Source: Gemmatimonadota bacterium (GTDB lineage: Bacteria > Gemmatimonadota > Gemmatimonadetes > Gemmatimonadales > Gemmatimonadaceae). Taken from it: a DNA stretch of 64,000 bases. The DNA lies in contig JAJTHG010000010.1 of assembly GCA_021298835.1 (NCBI GenBank), positions 1 through 64,000 on the forward strand, given 5' to 3'. The notes below the pieces were generated by a model. That model ran no database searches and had not been told where the DNA came from. It saw only the letters and a program-made list of their open reading frames with translations. This document shows positions 8,045 to 15,457 of the stretch, one piece after another. Position 1 is the first letter of the stretch; each line of letters starts with the position of its first letter. Position numbers and translations under genes: made by a program.

Positions 8045-9006
8045 CGCGACCGCCCCGGGGCCCGGCCGCGCGGGTGGCGGCGCAGGCGAAGGTCAACCTC
8101 GTCCTGCGCGTACTGCCGCCGGACGCGAGCGGCTACCACCCGCTCGAGACGCTGTTCCAGCGGCTCGCGCTCCATGACGTCGTCACGGTCACGGCCACCG
8201 ACGGCGCACGGCACCTCGAGCTCGACGGCCCGATGCTTCCCGAGACCGGCCTCGGGCCGGCGGAACAGAACCTCGCCTGGCGGGCCGCCGAGGCCTACGC
8301 ACGGCAGGCGGGATGGCCCTCGGGGTGGGCGATCCACGTCGAGAAGCGAATCCCCGTCGGCGGCGGCCTCGGGGGCGGGAGCGCCGATGCCGGGGCGGTG
8401 CTGCGCGCCCTCGACGCCATGGCACCGCGTCCGCTGGGGACGACGGCGCTGCAGGCCCTCGGGGCCGGGCTCGGGGCCGATGTCCCGTTCCTTGCCGGGG
8501 ACGACGTGCTGGCGATCGGCCGCGGCTACGGCGAGCGGCTGGAGCCGGTTCCCGCCCTGCCCCGCGCACTGGTGTTGCTGGCGGCCTTCACCACAGGCGT
8601 CAACACGAAGGCGGCGTACGGCTGGCTCGACGCCTCGCGCGTGCCGGGCCAGCCGGTCCCTCGCCTCGGGCTCGCCCCTGAGGACGTGCGCGACTGGACC
8701 GACGTGGTCGCACTGGCCTGCAACGACTTCGAGCCCGTCGTCGCCGAGCGGCACGACGGCGTGGCCGACGCGCTGCGGTACTTCGAGGAGGCGCTGCCGC
8801 CGGAGGCGGGCGGCTTCACGATGCTCTCCGGCTCGGGGGCGACGGTGTTCGCGGTGCTCCCGAACATGCCCGATGGCTCGCCGTTCCCGGACGACGTGCA
8901 GCTGTTCGGGCTCGAGGTGGATCCCGCGACGGTGCCGGAGTCGATCGACGTGCTGGCGCAGACGGTGACGGCGACGCGCGTTGAGCCGGTGGAGCGGCTG
9001 GCGTAG
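8041..9006 (+). CDS. ispE: 4-diphosphocytidyl-2-C-methyl-D-erythritol kinase
   Basis: 321 residues. IspE phosphorylates CDP-methylerythritol with ATP in the MEP pathway to isoprenoid precursors. It is a GHMP kinase: AKVNLVLRV with the catalytic-region lysine near the N-terminus, SGYHPLETLFQ, the ATP loop PVGGGLGGGSADAG and the C-terminal MLSGSGATVFAV. Length is a little above the usual 280-300. The ATG overlaps the upstream membrane-protein stop by four bases. The 3' end contains the apparent promoter of the following tRNA gene. Confidence 0.95.
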   Translation: MTRPPRGPAARVAAQAKVNLVLRVLPPDASGYHPLETLFQRLALHDVVTVTATDGARHLELDGPMLPETGLGPAEQNLAWRAAEAYARQAGWPSGWAIHVEKRIPVGGGLGGGSADAGAVLRALDAMAPRPLGTTALQALGAGLGADVPFLAGDDVLAIGRGYGERLEPVPALPRALVLLAAFTTGVNTKAAYGWLDASRVPGQPVPRLGLAPEDVRDWTDVVALACNDFEPVVAERHDGVADALRYFEEALPPEAGGFTMLSGSGATVFAVLPNMPDGSPFPDDVQLFGLEVDPATVPESIDVLAQTVTATRVEPVERLA

Positions 9007-9009
9007 CTT
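8981..9009 (+). promoter_or_regulatory. promoter for tRNA-Gln
   Basis: TTGAGC (8981-8986), a 17-base spacer and TAGCTT (9004-9009), partly inside the end of ispE. Transcription would start near 9016, about 20 bases before the tRNA. Confidence 0.6.
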
Positions 9010-9037
9010 GCACGAGTGCCGCCGGTGAGGCGGTTGC

Positions 9038-9108
9038 TGCCCCTTCGTTCAACGGCAGGACCTCGGACTTTGGATCCGATGATGGTGGTTCGAATCCACC
9101 AGGGGCAA
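9038..9108 (+). tRNA. tRNA-Gln (anticodon TTG)
   Basis: A cloverleaf can be drawn. Acceptor TGCCCCT (9038-9044) pairs with AGGGGCA (9101-9107), discriminator A9108. The anticodon stem TCGGA/TCCGA encloses CTTTGGA with anticodon TTG, reading CAA and, by wobble, CAG. The T-arm GGTGG-TTCGAAT-CCACC is perfect. The 3' CCA is not encoded and must be added. Confidence 0.95.
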
Positions 9109-9137
9109 TCCCGCGGCCCCGCGCCGCCGGCGACGCC

Positions 9138-9157
9138 GGCCGCATCGCCGTGCGGCC
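9138..9157 (+). terminator. possible terminator hairpin after tRNA-Gln
   Basis: GGCCGCA and TGCGGCC form a 7-bp stem around a 6-base loop, next to a second palindrome (GCCGGCG-A-CGCCGGC, 9126-9140). No T-tract follows, so function is uncertain. Confidence 0.35.
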
Positions 9158-9224
9158 ACAGGAAGGACGCGTCGCGGCGCCCCTCGCGCCGTGCGGTCGC
9201 CGCCGAACGTACCGCGTTACCCGT

Positions 9225-9267
9225 CAAGGGCTTATCGGTTGACACGGCGCGCCGGCGGGAACACATT
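9225..9267 (+). promoter_or_regulatory. prs promoter with shared upstream element
   Basis: TTGACA (9239-9244) is followed after 17 bases by CACATT (9262-9267); the start point would lie about 7 bases before the prs ATG. The 14 bases before the -35, CAAGGGCTTATCGG, recur almost identically before the -35 of crp at 35198. Confidence 0.55.
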
Positions 9268-9280
9268 TCAAGGCTCGGTC

Positions 9281-10234
9281 ATGGACGCCTCCCCGTCTTC
9301 CTCGCACGGATTCCGGCTGCTCTCCGGCACGGCCAACCGGCCGTTGGCGGAGGAAATCGCCCGTCAGTTGGGCACGGATCTCTGCAAGGCGACGGTGACG
9401 CGGTTCGTGGACGGCGAAATCTTCGTGCGGCTCGACGAGAACATCCGCGGGTCCGACGTCTTCATCGTGCAGCCGACCAATCCGCCGGCCGACAACGTGA
9501 TGGAGCTCCTGCTCCTCATCGACGCGGCCCGACGGGCGTCGGCGGCGCGGATCACGGTGGTGATGCCGTACTACGGCTACGCCCGGCAGGACCGCAAGGA
9601 CCAGCCGCGCGTGGCGATCGCCGCCAAGCTGATGGCGAACATCATCGAGGGCGCGGGCGCCGATCGCGTCCTCGGGCTCGACTTCCACCAGCACCAACTG
9701 CAGGGGTTCTTCGACAAGCCCGTGGATCACCTCTACGCGGCGCCGGTTCTGGTCAGCCACTACCGCAAGAAGCAGTTGCAGGACCTGGTCGTCGTCGCTC
9801 CGGACGTCGGCTCGGCGAAGATGGCCCGGGGGTTCGCGAAGCGGCTGGACGCCACGCTCGCGATCATCGACAAGCGGCGGCCGAAGGCCAACGTGGCCGA
9901 GGTGATGAACGTGGTCGGCGACGTCGAGGGCAAGGACTGCCTCCTCTGCGACGACATGATCGACACCGCCGGCACCATGGCCGAGGCCGCGCGGGCGCTC
10001 AAGGGGATGGGGGCGCGGGACGTCTATGCCTGCGCCACGCACGCCCTCCTCAGCGGCCCCGCCGTCCAGCGGCTCTCCGAGGCGCCCATCGCCGAGGTGA
10101 CCGTGACCGATTCGATGTTCATCCCGCCCGAACGGCGGTTCGACAAGCTCACCATCCTGAGCGTCGGCGAACTGCTCGCCAAGGCGATCCGCTACACCCA
10201 CAGCGACCAATCCGTGTCGTCGCTGTTCGACTGA
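9281..10234 (+). CDS. prs: ribose-phosphate pyrophosphokinase
   Basis: 317 residues. Makes PRPP from ribose 5-phosphate and ATP for nucleotide, histidine, tryptophan and NAD synthesis. Conserved stretches are all present: LLSGTANRPLAEEIA, DGEIFVRLDENIRGSDVF, the ATP flexible loop MPYYGYARQDRKDQPR, VAPDVGSAKMARGFAKRL and the PRPP loop LLCDDMIDTAGTMAEA. The ATG at 9281 matches the family N-terminus; an upstream in-frame ATG at 9191 lies before the promoter. First gene of the prs-rplY-pth-ychF run, an arrangement seen in many bacteria. Confidence 0.97.
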   Translation: MDASPSSSHGFRLLSGTANRPLAEEIARQLGTDLCKATVTRFVDGEIFVRLDENIRGSDVFIVQPTNPPADNVMELLLLIDAARRASAARITVVMPYYGYARQDRKDQPRVAIAAKLMANIIEGAGADRVLGLDFHQHQLQGFFDKPVDHLYAAPVLVSHYRKKQLQDLVVVAPDVGSAKMARGFAKRLDATLAIIDKRRPKANVAEVMNVVGDVEGKDCLLCDDMIDTAGTMAEAARALKGMGARDVYACATHALLSGPAVQRLSEAPIAEVTVTDSMFIPPERRFDKLTILSVGELLAKAIRYTHSDQSVSSLFD

Positions 10235-10248
10235 CCGAGGACCCTCCG

Positions 10249-10896
10249 ATGGCTACTGCGACTCTCTCCGCCTCGACCCGCGCCGGCACCGGCAAGGGCG
10301 TGGCCCGCCAGCTCCGCCTCTCCGGGCACGTGCCGGGCGTCATCTACGGCCATGCCCGCGACGCCGCCCCGATTGCGGTGCCCGCCCGTGAGCTCGGCCG
10401 GCTCCTCGAGCGCATCGAGGCCTCGAGCACCGTCATCGAGCTCTCGCTCGACGGCACGACGGCGCGCACGCTGATCCGGGAGATCCAGCGGCACCCGTTC
10501 CGGAAGGAAATCCTCCATGTGGACTTCCAGGAGCTGGTCGCCGGCGAGAAGATCACCGTCCGCATCCCGCTCGTCCTCGTCGGCACCGCCGACGGCGTCC
10601 GCAACGGCGGCGGCATCCTCGACCAGACGATGCGCGAACTCGAGATCGAGGTGGACCCGTCGAACATCCCGGGCCATCTCGACGTGGACGTCTCCGCGCT
10701 CGGCGTCGGCGACTCGATCCATGTCCGCGACCTCTCGGTCCCGGCGGGTGTCGAAGTGCTGACCGACGAGGACGCCACCGTCTGCGTCATCTCGGCGCCG
10801 AAGACCCACGACGAGGCGCCGGCGGAGGCCGCCGCCGTGGCGGAGCCGGAAGTCCTCAAGAAGGGCAAGAAGGAAGAGGAAGCCGAGGCCAAGTAG
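10249..10896 (+). CDS. rplY: ribosomal protein bL25, long Ctc/TL5 form
   Basis: 215 residues. The N-terminal L25 domain (about residues 1-95, with GVARQLRLSGHVPGVIYG and HPFRKEILHVDF) binds 5S rRNA. The C-terminal TL5 domain (about 100-190) is followed by an acidic/lysine tail ending in KKGKKEEEAEAK. This is the two-domain Ctc form, not the short E. coli form. It starts 14 bases after prs and is followed by a strong intrinsic terminator. Confidence 0.95.
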   Translation: MATATLSASTRAGTGKGVARQLRLSGHVPGVIYGHARDAAPIAVPARELGRLLERIEASSTVIELSLDGTTARTLIREIQRHPFRKEILHVDFQELVAGEKITVRIPLVLVGTADGVRNGGGILDQTMRELEIEVDPSNIPGHLDVDVSALGVGDSIHVRDLSVPAGVEVLTDEDATVCVISAPKTHDEAPAEAAAVAEPEVLKKGKKEEEAEAK

Positions 10897-10918
10897 GTAC
10901 GACCGGCCGCGTCGCGCG

Positions 10919-10951
10919 CAGCCCCTGCCCCTGGGCAGGGGCTGTTTCGTT
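10919..10951 (+). terminator. Rho-independent terminator after rplY
   Basis: An 11-bp perfect stem CAGCCCCTGCC/GGCAGGGGCTG (10919-10929 and 10934-10944) with loop CCTG, followed by TTTCGTT. It ends the prs-rplY transcript. Confidence 0.82.
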
Positions 10952-10980
10952 GGCGGGGCCCGCTCCAGACTGCATGCAGC

Positions 10981-11036
10981 GCGCTCCCCGACCCGCGCTC
11001 CCCGACCCGCGCTCCCCGACCCGCGCTCCCCGACCC
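10981..11036. repeat. 14-bp tandem repeat, 4 copies
   Basis: Four perfect copies of GCGCTCCCCGACCC (10981, 10995, 11009, 11023), between the rplY terminator and pth. No open reading frame of interest uses it. Confidence 0.95.
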
Positions 11037-11091
11037 CGCGACGCGTCGCGCCCATCGCGACGTCCCGTCGCGCGTCCGCTCCCGACCCCCG

Positions 11092-11661
11092 ATGAAGCTC
11101 ATCCTCGGCCTCGGCAATCCCGACCCCGAATACGCGGAGACCCGCCACAACGTCGGCTGGTGGCTCCTCGATGCCTGCCACGAGCGCTGGGGGGGCGGCG
11201 CATGGAAGCGCGACGGCGAGGCCCTCGCCGCCGACCACCGGCTGGGCGACGTCCGTGTGCGCCTCGTGAAGCCGCTGACGTACATGAACCTGAGCGGCCG
11301 GGTCCTCGGCCAGTACCTGCGCCGCCCGCTCTGGAAGGCGGCGGACGACCTCCTCGTGCTCGTGGACGAGGTCGCGCTCCCGCTCGCGGCGATGCGGCTC
11401 CGACCCAAGGGATCGCCGGGCGGCCACAACGGGCTCAAGGACGTGCAGCGCATGGTCGGCTCGGGCGACTACGCGCGGCTTCGCATCGGCATCCGGCCTG
11501 AGGACGAGCGGCGCCTCGGTGGCGATCTCGCGGACTTCGTGCTCGCGAAATTCGGCAAGGACGAGGCGGCCTTCGTGCGCGAGGCCCTGCCGCGGATGGT
11601 CGAGGCGGTGGAGTGCTGGGTCGCGCACGGCGTGCTGGAGGCGATGAACCGCTTCAACTGA
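11092..11661 (+). CDS. pth: peptidyl-tRNA hydrolase
   Basis: 189 residues. Cleaves peptidyl-tRNA released by stalled or drop-off ribosomes. Catalytic-site residues are in place: Asn in GLGNP, His in TRHNVGWW, Asn in PLTYMNLSG, the aspartate in LVLVDEVALP and Asn in GSPGGHNGLKD. The usual DDLDLPxG is altered to VDEVALPLA, keeping the catalytic Asp. The ATG at 11092 has no Shine-Dalgarno. It follows a terminator and a tandem repeat, so it probably has its own promoter. Confidence 0.95.
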   Translation: MKLILGLGNPDPEYAETRHNVGWWLLDACHERWGGGAWKRDGEALAADHRLGDVRVRLVKPLTYMNLSGRVLGQYLRRPLWKAADDLLVLVDEVALPLAAMRLRPKGSPGGHNGLKDVQRMVGSGDYARLRIGIRPEDERRLGGDLADFVLAKFGKDEAAFVREALPRMVEAVECWVAHGVLEAMNRFN

Positions 11662-11755
11662 CCGCCGGGGAATCCGCCCGAGTACATTTCACCGCGCGGC
11701 CGGCTCGCGTCGCCCGCGCGGCGCGGTGCGCGCGGTCGCCCCTCCTCCCTTCCCC

Positions 11756-12859
11756 ATGCTCTCCCTCGGCATCGTCGGCTTGCCCAACGTCGGCAAGTCT
11801 TCCCTGTTCAATGCCCTCACCGCCGCGAAGGCCGAGGCGGCGAACTACCCGTTCTGCACCGTGGATCCGAACGTCGGCATGGTCGAGGTGCCCGACGCCC
11901 GGCTCGGCGAAATCGCGAAGCTCGTCAATCCCCGCAAGGTCGTGCCCGCGGCCGTGCAGTTCGTGGACATCGCCGGCCTCGTGAAGGGGGCGGCCAGCGG
12001 CGAGGGACTCGGCAACAAGTTCCTCAGCAACATCCGCGAGACCGACGCGATCGTGCACGTCATCCGCTGCTTCGACGACCCCGACGTCACCCACGTCATG
12101 GGCGGCGTTGACCCGGTGCGCGACCGCGAGATCATCGAGATCGAGCTCGCCCTCGCCGACCTCGGGTCGGTCGAGAAGCGGCTCGACAAGGTCAAGCGCA
12201 CCGCGAAGACCGGCGACAAGGAAGCGCTGGCCGAGCTCCCCGTCCTCGAGCGGGCGCACGCCGCGCTGGCCGCGGGCACCGCGCTCTGGCATGCCGGCCT
12301 CGGGGCGGGCGAGCTCGCCGTGCTCCGGCCGCTCGCCCTGCTGACCATGAAGCCGATCCTCTACGCCGCCAACGTCACCGACGCCGAGCTGGCCGGCCGC
12401 GAGGGCCCGCACGTCACCGCGTTGCGGGCGGCGATCGCCGCTGCGCACGAGCCGGCCGAGGTCGTGACGTTCAGCGCGAAGATCGAGAGCGAACTCGCCG
12501 AGCTCCCGCCGGAGGAGCGCGGCGAGTTCCTGGCCTCGCTCGGCATCGAGAGCGCCGGGCTCGACCGGCTCATCCGCGCCGGTTACCACCTGCTCGGGCT
12601 GCAGACCTACTTCACCGCCGGCGAGAAGGAGGTGCGCGCGTGGACGATCCACCGCGGCGACACCGCCCCCGTCGCGGCCGGCGTGATCCACACCGACTTC
12701 GAGAAGGCGTTCATCCGGGCCGAGACGTGCAGCTACGCCGATTTCCTCGCGCACGGCGGGTGGAAGGGGGCGAAGGAGAAGGGCGTCGCGCGGGCCGAAG
12801 GCCGGGACTACGTCGTGCAGGACGGCGACGTGATGCTCTTCCTGACGTCGGCCAAGTGA
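11756..12859 (+). CDS. ychF: redox-regulated ATPase/GTPase YchF (Obg family)
   Basis: 367 residues. G1 is GLPNVGKSSLFNAL, followed by NYPFCTVDPNVG, DIAGLVKGAASGEGLGNKFL and the altered G4 NVTD in ILYAANVTDAEL, the feature that makes YchF prefer ATP. The C-terminal TGS domain ends ARAEGRDYVVQDGDVMLF. It binds ribosomes and influences stress responses in other bacteria. The ATG at 11756 follows a weak TACATT hexamer at 11683. Neighbour of pth, as is common. Confidence 0.96.
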   Translation: MLSLGIVGLPNVGKSSLFNALTAAKAEAANYPFCTVDPNVGMVEVPDARLGEIAKLVNPRKVVPAAVQFVDIAGLVKGAASGEGLGNKFLSNIRETDAIVHVIRCFDDPDVTHVMGGVDPVRDREIIEIELALADLGSVEKRLDKVKRTAKTGDKEALAELPVLERAHAALAAGTALWHAGLGAGELAVLRPLALLTMKPILYAANVTDAELAGREGPHVTALRAAIAAAHEPAEVVTFSAKIESELAELPPEERGEFLASLGIESAGLDRLIRAGYHLLGLQTYFTAGEKEVRAWTIHRGDTAPVAAGVIHTDFEKAFIRAETCSYADFLAHGGWKGAKEKGVARAEGRDYVVQDGDVMLFLTSAK

Positions 12860-12873
12860 CGGCGCGGCCGACC

Positions 12874-12945
12874 CGGCAGCGTTCGCGGCAGCGTTCGCGG
12901 CAGCGTTCGCGGCAGCGTTCGCGGCAGTGTTCGCGGCGGCGTTCG
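12874..12945. repeat. 12-bp tandem repeat, 6 copies
   Basis: CGGCAGCGTTCG repeated six times, the fifth with T for C (CGGCAGTGTTCG) and the sixth CGGCGGCGTTCG. In the nuclease frame each unit reads as Ala/Phe-rich (FAAA). The T in unit five creates the only in-frame GTG available as a start codon. Confidence 0.95.
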
Positions 12946-13421
12946 CGGCGGCGGGGTGGGGCGTGACGCTTCCCGTGCTCCCCCCCGCCCCGCCGGCGGC
13001 CGAGTGCGTCGTCGCGCGCATCACCGACGGCGACACGCTGCGGTGTGCCGACGGGCGCCGCGTCCGGCTCGTCGGCATTGATGCCCCGGAGCGCAGCCAG
13101 CGGCCGCACGGGGATGCCGCGACCCGCGCGCTGGCGCGGCTGGCGCCGGTGGGGACGCCGGTCACGCTCGAGACCGGTCGCGTGGCACGCGACCGCTTCA
13201 ACCGCGTCCTGGCCTTCGTGCGGCTCGCCGACGGCACCAGCGTGAACGAGCAACTGGTGGGCGACGGCTATGCGATCCGCTACGAGGGGGCCGACGTGGA
13301 CCGTGCGACCGCCAAGCGGCTGGAACGGGCCGAAGCGCGGGCGCGCGCCGCCGGGGCCGGCTTGTGGGCCACCGGCGGCTTCGTGTGCCGGCCCCGGGAC
13401 CATCGCCGCAAGGCCTGCTGA
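12927..13421 (+). CDS. thermonuclease-family secreted nuclease
   Basis: 164 residues with a staphylococcal-nuclease domain over about residues 28-150. Catalytic pattern is complete: ITDGDTLR, the arginine in VRLVGIDAPE with the following Asp/Glu, and the second arginine in VARDRFNRVLAF. The N-terminal 25 residues are hydrophobic Ala/Phe repeats and then PVLPPAPPA, resembling a signal peptide without a basic n-region. In-frame stop at 12843 rules out starts further upstream, leaving GTG 12927 inside the tandem repeat, or GTG 12963 as an alternative that loses the signal. Cleaves DNA or RNA, probably outside the cytoplasm. Confidence 0.85.
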   Translation: MFAAAFAAAGWGVTLPVLPPAPPAAECVVARITDGDTLRCADGRRVRLVGIDAPERSQRPHGDAATRALARLAPVGTPVTLETGRVARDRFNRVLAFVRLADGTSVNEQLVGDGYAIRYEGADVDRATAKRLERAEARARAAGAGLWATGGFVCRPRDHRRKAC

Positions 13422-13428
13422 CCGGCGT

Positions 13429-13434
13429 TAGCTT
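13429..13434 (+). promoter_or_regulatory. leaderless-type -10 hexamer TAGCTT
   Basis: TAGCTT ends 8 bases before the ATG at 13443; no Shine-Dalgarno is present. Same arrangement as several other genes here. Confidence 0.4.
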
Positions 13435-13442
13435 CCCGCGCC

Positions 13443-13652
13443 ATGCGAACCGTCGAAGATCGCCGCGGCGTGACGTGGATCTGCCTCGAGCTGCCGGACA
13501 GCCCCGTTGTCGCGACCACCGGCACCGAGCTGGTGACCGTCGAGTGCAACTCGGGTGCCGACCGCGTGCAGATCGCGGTGGCGCCCGGGTGGGACGGCTG
13601 GGACGAGCAGACGCTGGCGGAGACGATCCTCGCTCAGTTGGCGAAGGGCTAG
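13443..13652 (+). CDS. small conserved-looking hypothetical protein
   Basis: 69 residues, no recognised family. It is acidic, with a beta-rich core (GVTWICLELPD, TELVTVECNSGADRVQIAVAPG) and a C-terminal helix. The AVAPGWDGWDEQTLAETILAQ end looks structured, not random antisense. It is placed 21 bases after the nuclease gene with a TAGCTT hexamer just ahead. It is real on grounds of codon pattern and spacing, but function is unknown. Confidence 0.65.
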   Translation: MRTVEDRRGVTWICLELPDSPVVATTGTELVTVECNSGADRVQIAVAPGWDGWDEQTLAETILAQLAKG

Positions 13653-13686
13653 CTCGACCGCGCACGGACGCGGCCGCCGCGTCGAG

Positions 13687-13715
13687 TTGACCGGGGTGTC
13701 GCTGACGTCTATGTT
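13687..13715 (+). promoter_or_regulatory. rpsF operon promoter
   Basis: TTGACC (13687-13692), 17-base spacer, TATGTT (13710-13715). Start point near 13722 leaves a leader of about 50 bases before rpsF. Confidence 0.72.
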
Positions 13716-13719
13716 TCGA

Positions 13720-13770
13720 GGCTCACCCTTCTCCGGCGAACCGTGCCGGGGACATCGTCCACAGGGAGCC
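13720..13770 (+). promoter_or_regulatory. rpsF leader fold sequestering the ribosome binding site
   Basis: GGCTC-A-CC (13720-13727) can pair with GGGAGCC (13764-13770), which contains the AGGGAG Shine-Dalgarno of rpsF, with one bulged A. Inside, TCCGGC/GCCGGG (13732-13737 and 13745-13750) close a GAACCGT loop containing CCG. S6:S18 complexes bind a CCG-containing structure in rpsF leaders of many bacteria; that this is one is inference. Confidence 0.4.
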
Positions 13771-13772
13771 AC

Positions 13773-14138
13773 ATGACCCGCACGTACGAAGCGGTGTTCA
13801 TCTTCGACAGCACGCTCGAGGATGCCGCCATCGGCGAGAAGCTCGCCCGATTCACCGCCCTCCTCGGCAAGGTCGAGGGCCTCACGGCCGACCACTGGGG
13901 CCGCCGCCAGCTCGCCTACCCGATCGGCAAGCGCGAGACCGGCTACTACGTCGTCTCGCGGTTCACGGTCGAGCCGGCCGTCCTCCCCGAGTTCGAGCGC
14001 GCGCTCAAGCTCGACGAGGGCGTCCTGCGCTACCTGCTGACCATCTACGAGCACGAGCTCGGCGCCCCGGCGAACGCCGTGGCCGACACGGATTTCGTCG
14101 GCAAGCGCCGGGACGACGACGACGAGGACGAGGAATAG
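13773..14138 (+). CDS. rpsF: ribosomal protein bS6
   Basis: 121 residues. N-terminus MTRTYEAVFIFDSTLED, then HWGRRQLAYPIGKRETGYYVV and the acidic tail DDDDEDEE, all typical of S6. It pairs with S18 on the 30S platform. The ATG at 13773 has AGGGAG 4 bases upstream; an upstream frame start at 13743 is not conserved. First gene of rpsF-rpsR-DUF2232-rplI. Confidence 0.97.
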   Translation: MTRTYEAVFIFDSTLEDAAIGEKLARFTALLGKVEGLTADHWGRRQLAYPIGKRETGYYVVSRFTVEPAVLPEFERALKLDEGVLRYLLTIYEHELGAPANAVADTDFVGKRRDDDDEDEE

Positions 14139-14141
14139 CCC

Positions 14142-14363
14142 ATGCGCCGCCAAGCCAAGGCCTGCCCCTTCTGCGAGTCCCGCATTCGCTGGATCGACTA
14201 CAAGGACGAGCGCACGCTCGGCCGGTTCCTCACCGAGCAGGGGAAGATCCTCCCCAGCCGCCTGTCGGGCACGTGCGCCCGTCACCAGCGGCAGCTCTCG
14301 ACCGCGATCAAGCGGGCTCGCTACCTCGCGCTGATGCCGTACGTCCGCGCGCAGGCGGCGTGA
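14142..14363 (+). CDS. rpsR: ribosomal protein bS18, cysteine-containing form
   Basis: 73 residues. The core [20 protein letters not shown] and [27 protein letters not shown] is diagnostic. It carries CPFC near the N-terminus plus Cys-x2-His in GTCARHQ, the zinc-binding-capable C+ form. It starts 3 bases after rpsF. Confidence 0.97.
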   Translation: MRRQAKACPFCESRIRWIDYKDERTLGRFLTEQGKILPSRLSGTCARHQRQLSTAIKRARYLALMPYVRAQAA

Positions 14364-14385
14364 GTCCGACCGGGCGGCGGTCCGC

Positions 14386-15423
14386 GTGACCGCCGCCCCC
14401 GGTCGCAGGGCGATGACCTCGGAGACGACGGCGGCAGCGGTGCCGCGGGAACGGGGCTGGGGGCGAGTGCTCGTCGCACTCGCCTTCGTGTTGATCGCCA
14501 GTCGTATCCTCGGGCCGCTCGCCGACGCCCTGCTGTTCGTGATCGCTGTCGTTGCCGGCCTGATGATCGCGGCGTGGCGGCTCGGGGGGAGCGCCTTTTC
14601 CGCCCTTGCGTGGACCTTGCTGGCGGGGTGGAGTCTCCTGCAGCGCCCCGGAGGCATGCAGGGGCTGCCGGCCCTGGAAGGGGCCTTTGCGCTCGTTCTG
14701 GGGGCGACGTACGGCACGGTGACGCTCGCGCGGCCGGGGCCCTTCCTTACCCGGGCGCTGGCGTCGGTGGCGATCGCCGTCGCGGTGCTGGCCCTGTTCG
14801 TCCAGACGCTTGGGCCGGGGCTGGCCCGGGGCCTGTCCCTCGTGCGCGAACGGTACGCGGAGTCGGTGCGGGCGGTGGGCGAACAATTCCTCCGGCTCGC
14901 AACGGAGCAGGTGCGGCGCGGCAACTCCCCCGAGGCGGCGGCACAGCTCACGGAGGTCCGGGCGTTCGTGGATCTCGCCCAGCAGCGCGTCCCCGCGGCG
15001 CTGACTGCCGTGGCACCGGCGCTGCTGGCCCTCGAGTCGTTGGCGATCCTGGCGCTGGGCTGGGCGCTGTATCACCGCTTCAGCCGGGTGCGACTGGGGC
15101 TCCCGCTGTCGCCGCTGGCCGAATTCCGGTTCCCGGACGGGCTGGTGTGGGCGATCGTCGCGGGATTGGCCGTGGTGGTGACGCCGGGACTTGCGCCGAT
15201 CCGGGGGGTCGCGGCGAATTTACTGGTCTTCTTCGGCACGCTGTATGCCGTTCGCGGCATCGGCGTATTGTGGTTCTTCACGGCACCGGGCCCCGTTGCG
15301 ACGGTGCTGGCTGCCATGATCGGCCTGATCTTCATCCAGGCCGTGCTGCCGACAGCTGCATGCATCGGGTTGTCGGATACCTGGATCGACTGGCGGCGGC
15401 GCCTCGCGGCCGACACGCCCTGA
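14386..15423 (+). CDS. DUF2232 (YybS-like) membrane protein
   Basis: 345 residues with about eight hydrophobic segments. Position between rpsR and rplI is the classical location of YybS/DUF2232 proteins. The C-terminal half (FPDGLVWAIVAGLAVVV, GVAANLLVFFGTLYAVRGIGVLWFF, FIQAVLPTAACIGLSDTWIDWRRR) matches the family's last helices and terminal WxDWRRR. A central amphipathic region (about residues 140-210) is unusual. Function unknown. Start is GTG 14386 or ATG 14413. Confidence 0.82.
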   Translation: MTAAPGRRAMTSETTAAAVPRERGWGRVLVALAFVLIASRILGPLADALLFVIAVVAGLMIAAWRLGGSAFSALAWTLLAGWSLLQRPGGMQGLPALEGAFALVLGATYGTVTLARPGPFLTRALASVAIAVAVLALFVQTLGPGLARGLSLVRERYAESVRAVGEQFLRLATEQVRRGNSPEAAAQLTEVRAFVDLAQQRVPAALTAVAPALLALESLAILALGWALYHRFSRVRLGLPLSPLAEFRFPDGLVWAIVAGLAVVVTPGLAPIRGVAANLLVFFGTLYAVRGIGVLWFFTAPGPVATVLAAMIGLIFIQAVLPTAACIGLSDTWIDWRRRLAADTP

Positions 15424-15457
15424 CGGATACCCTGGCTGGACTGACACGGAGCGAACG

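Noticed and set aside
12874-12945. Possible regulatory iteron or origin repeats
   Set aside because: No DnaA boxes or AT-rich region nearby; the repeats continue in frame into the nuclease gene.
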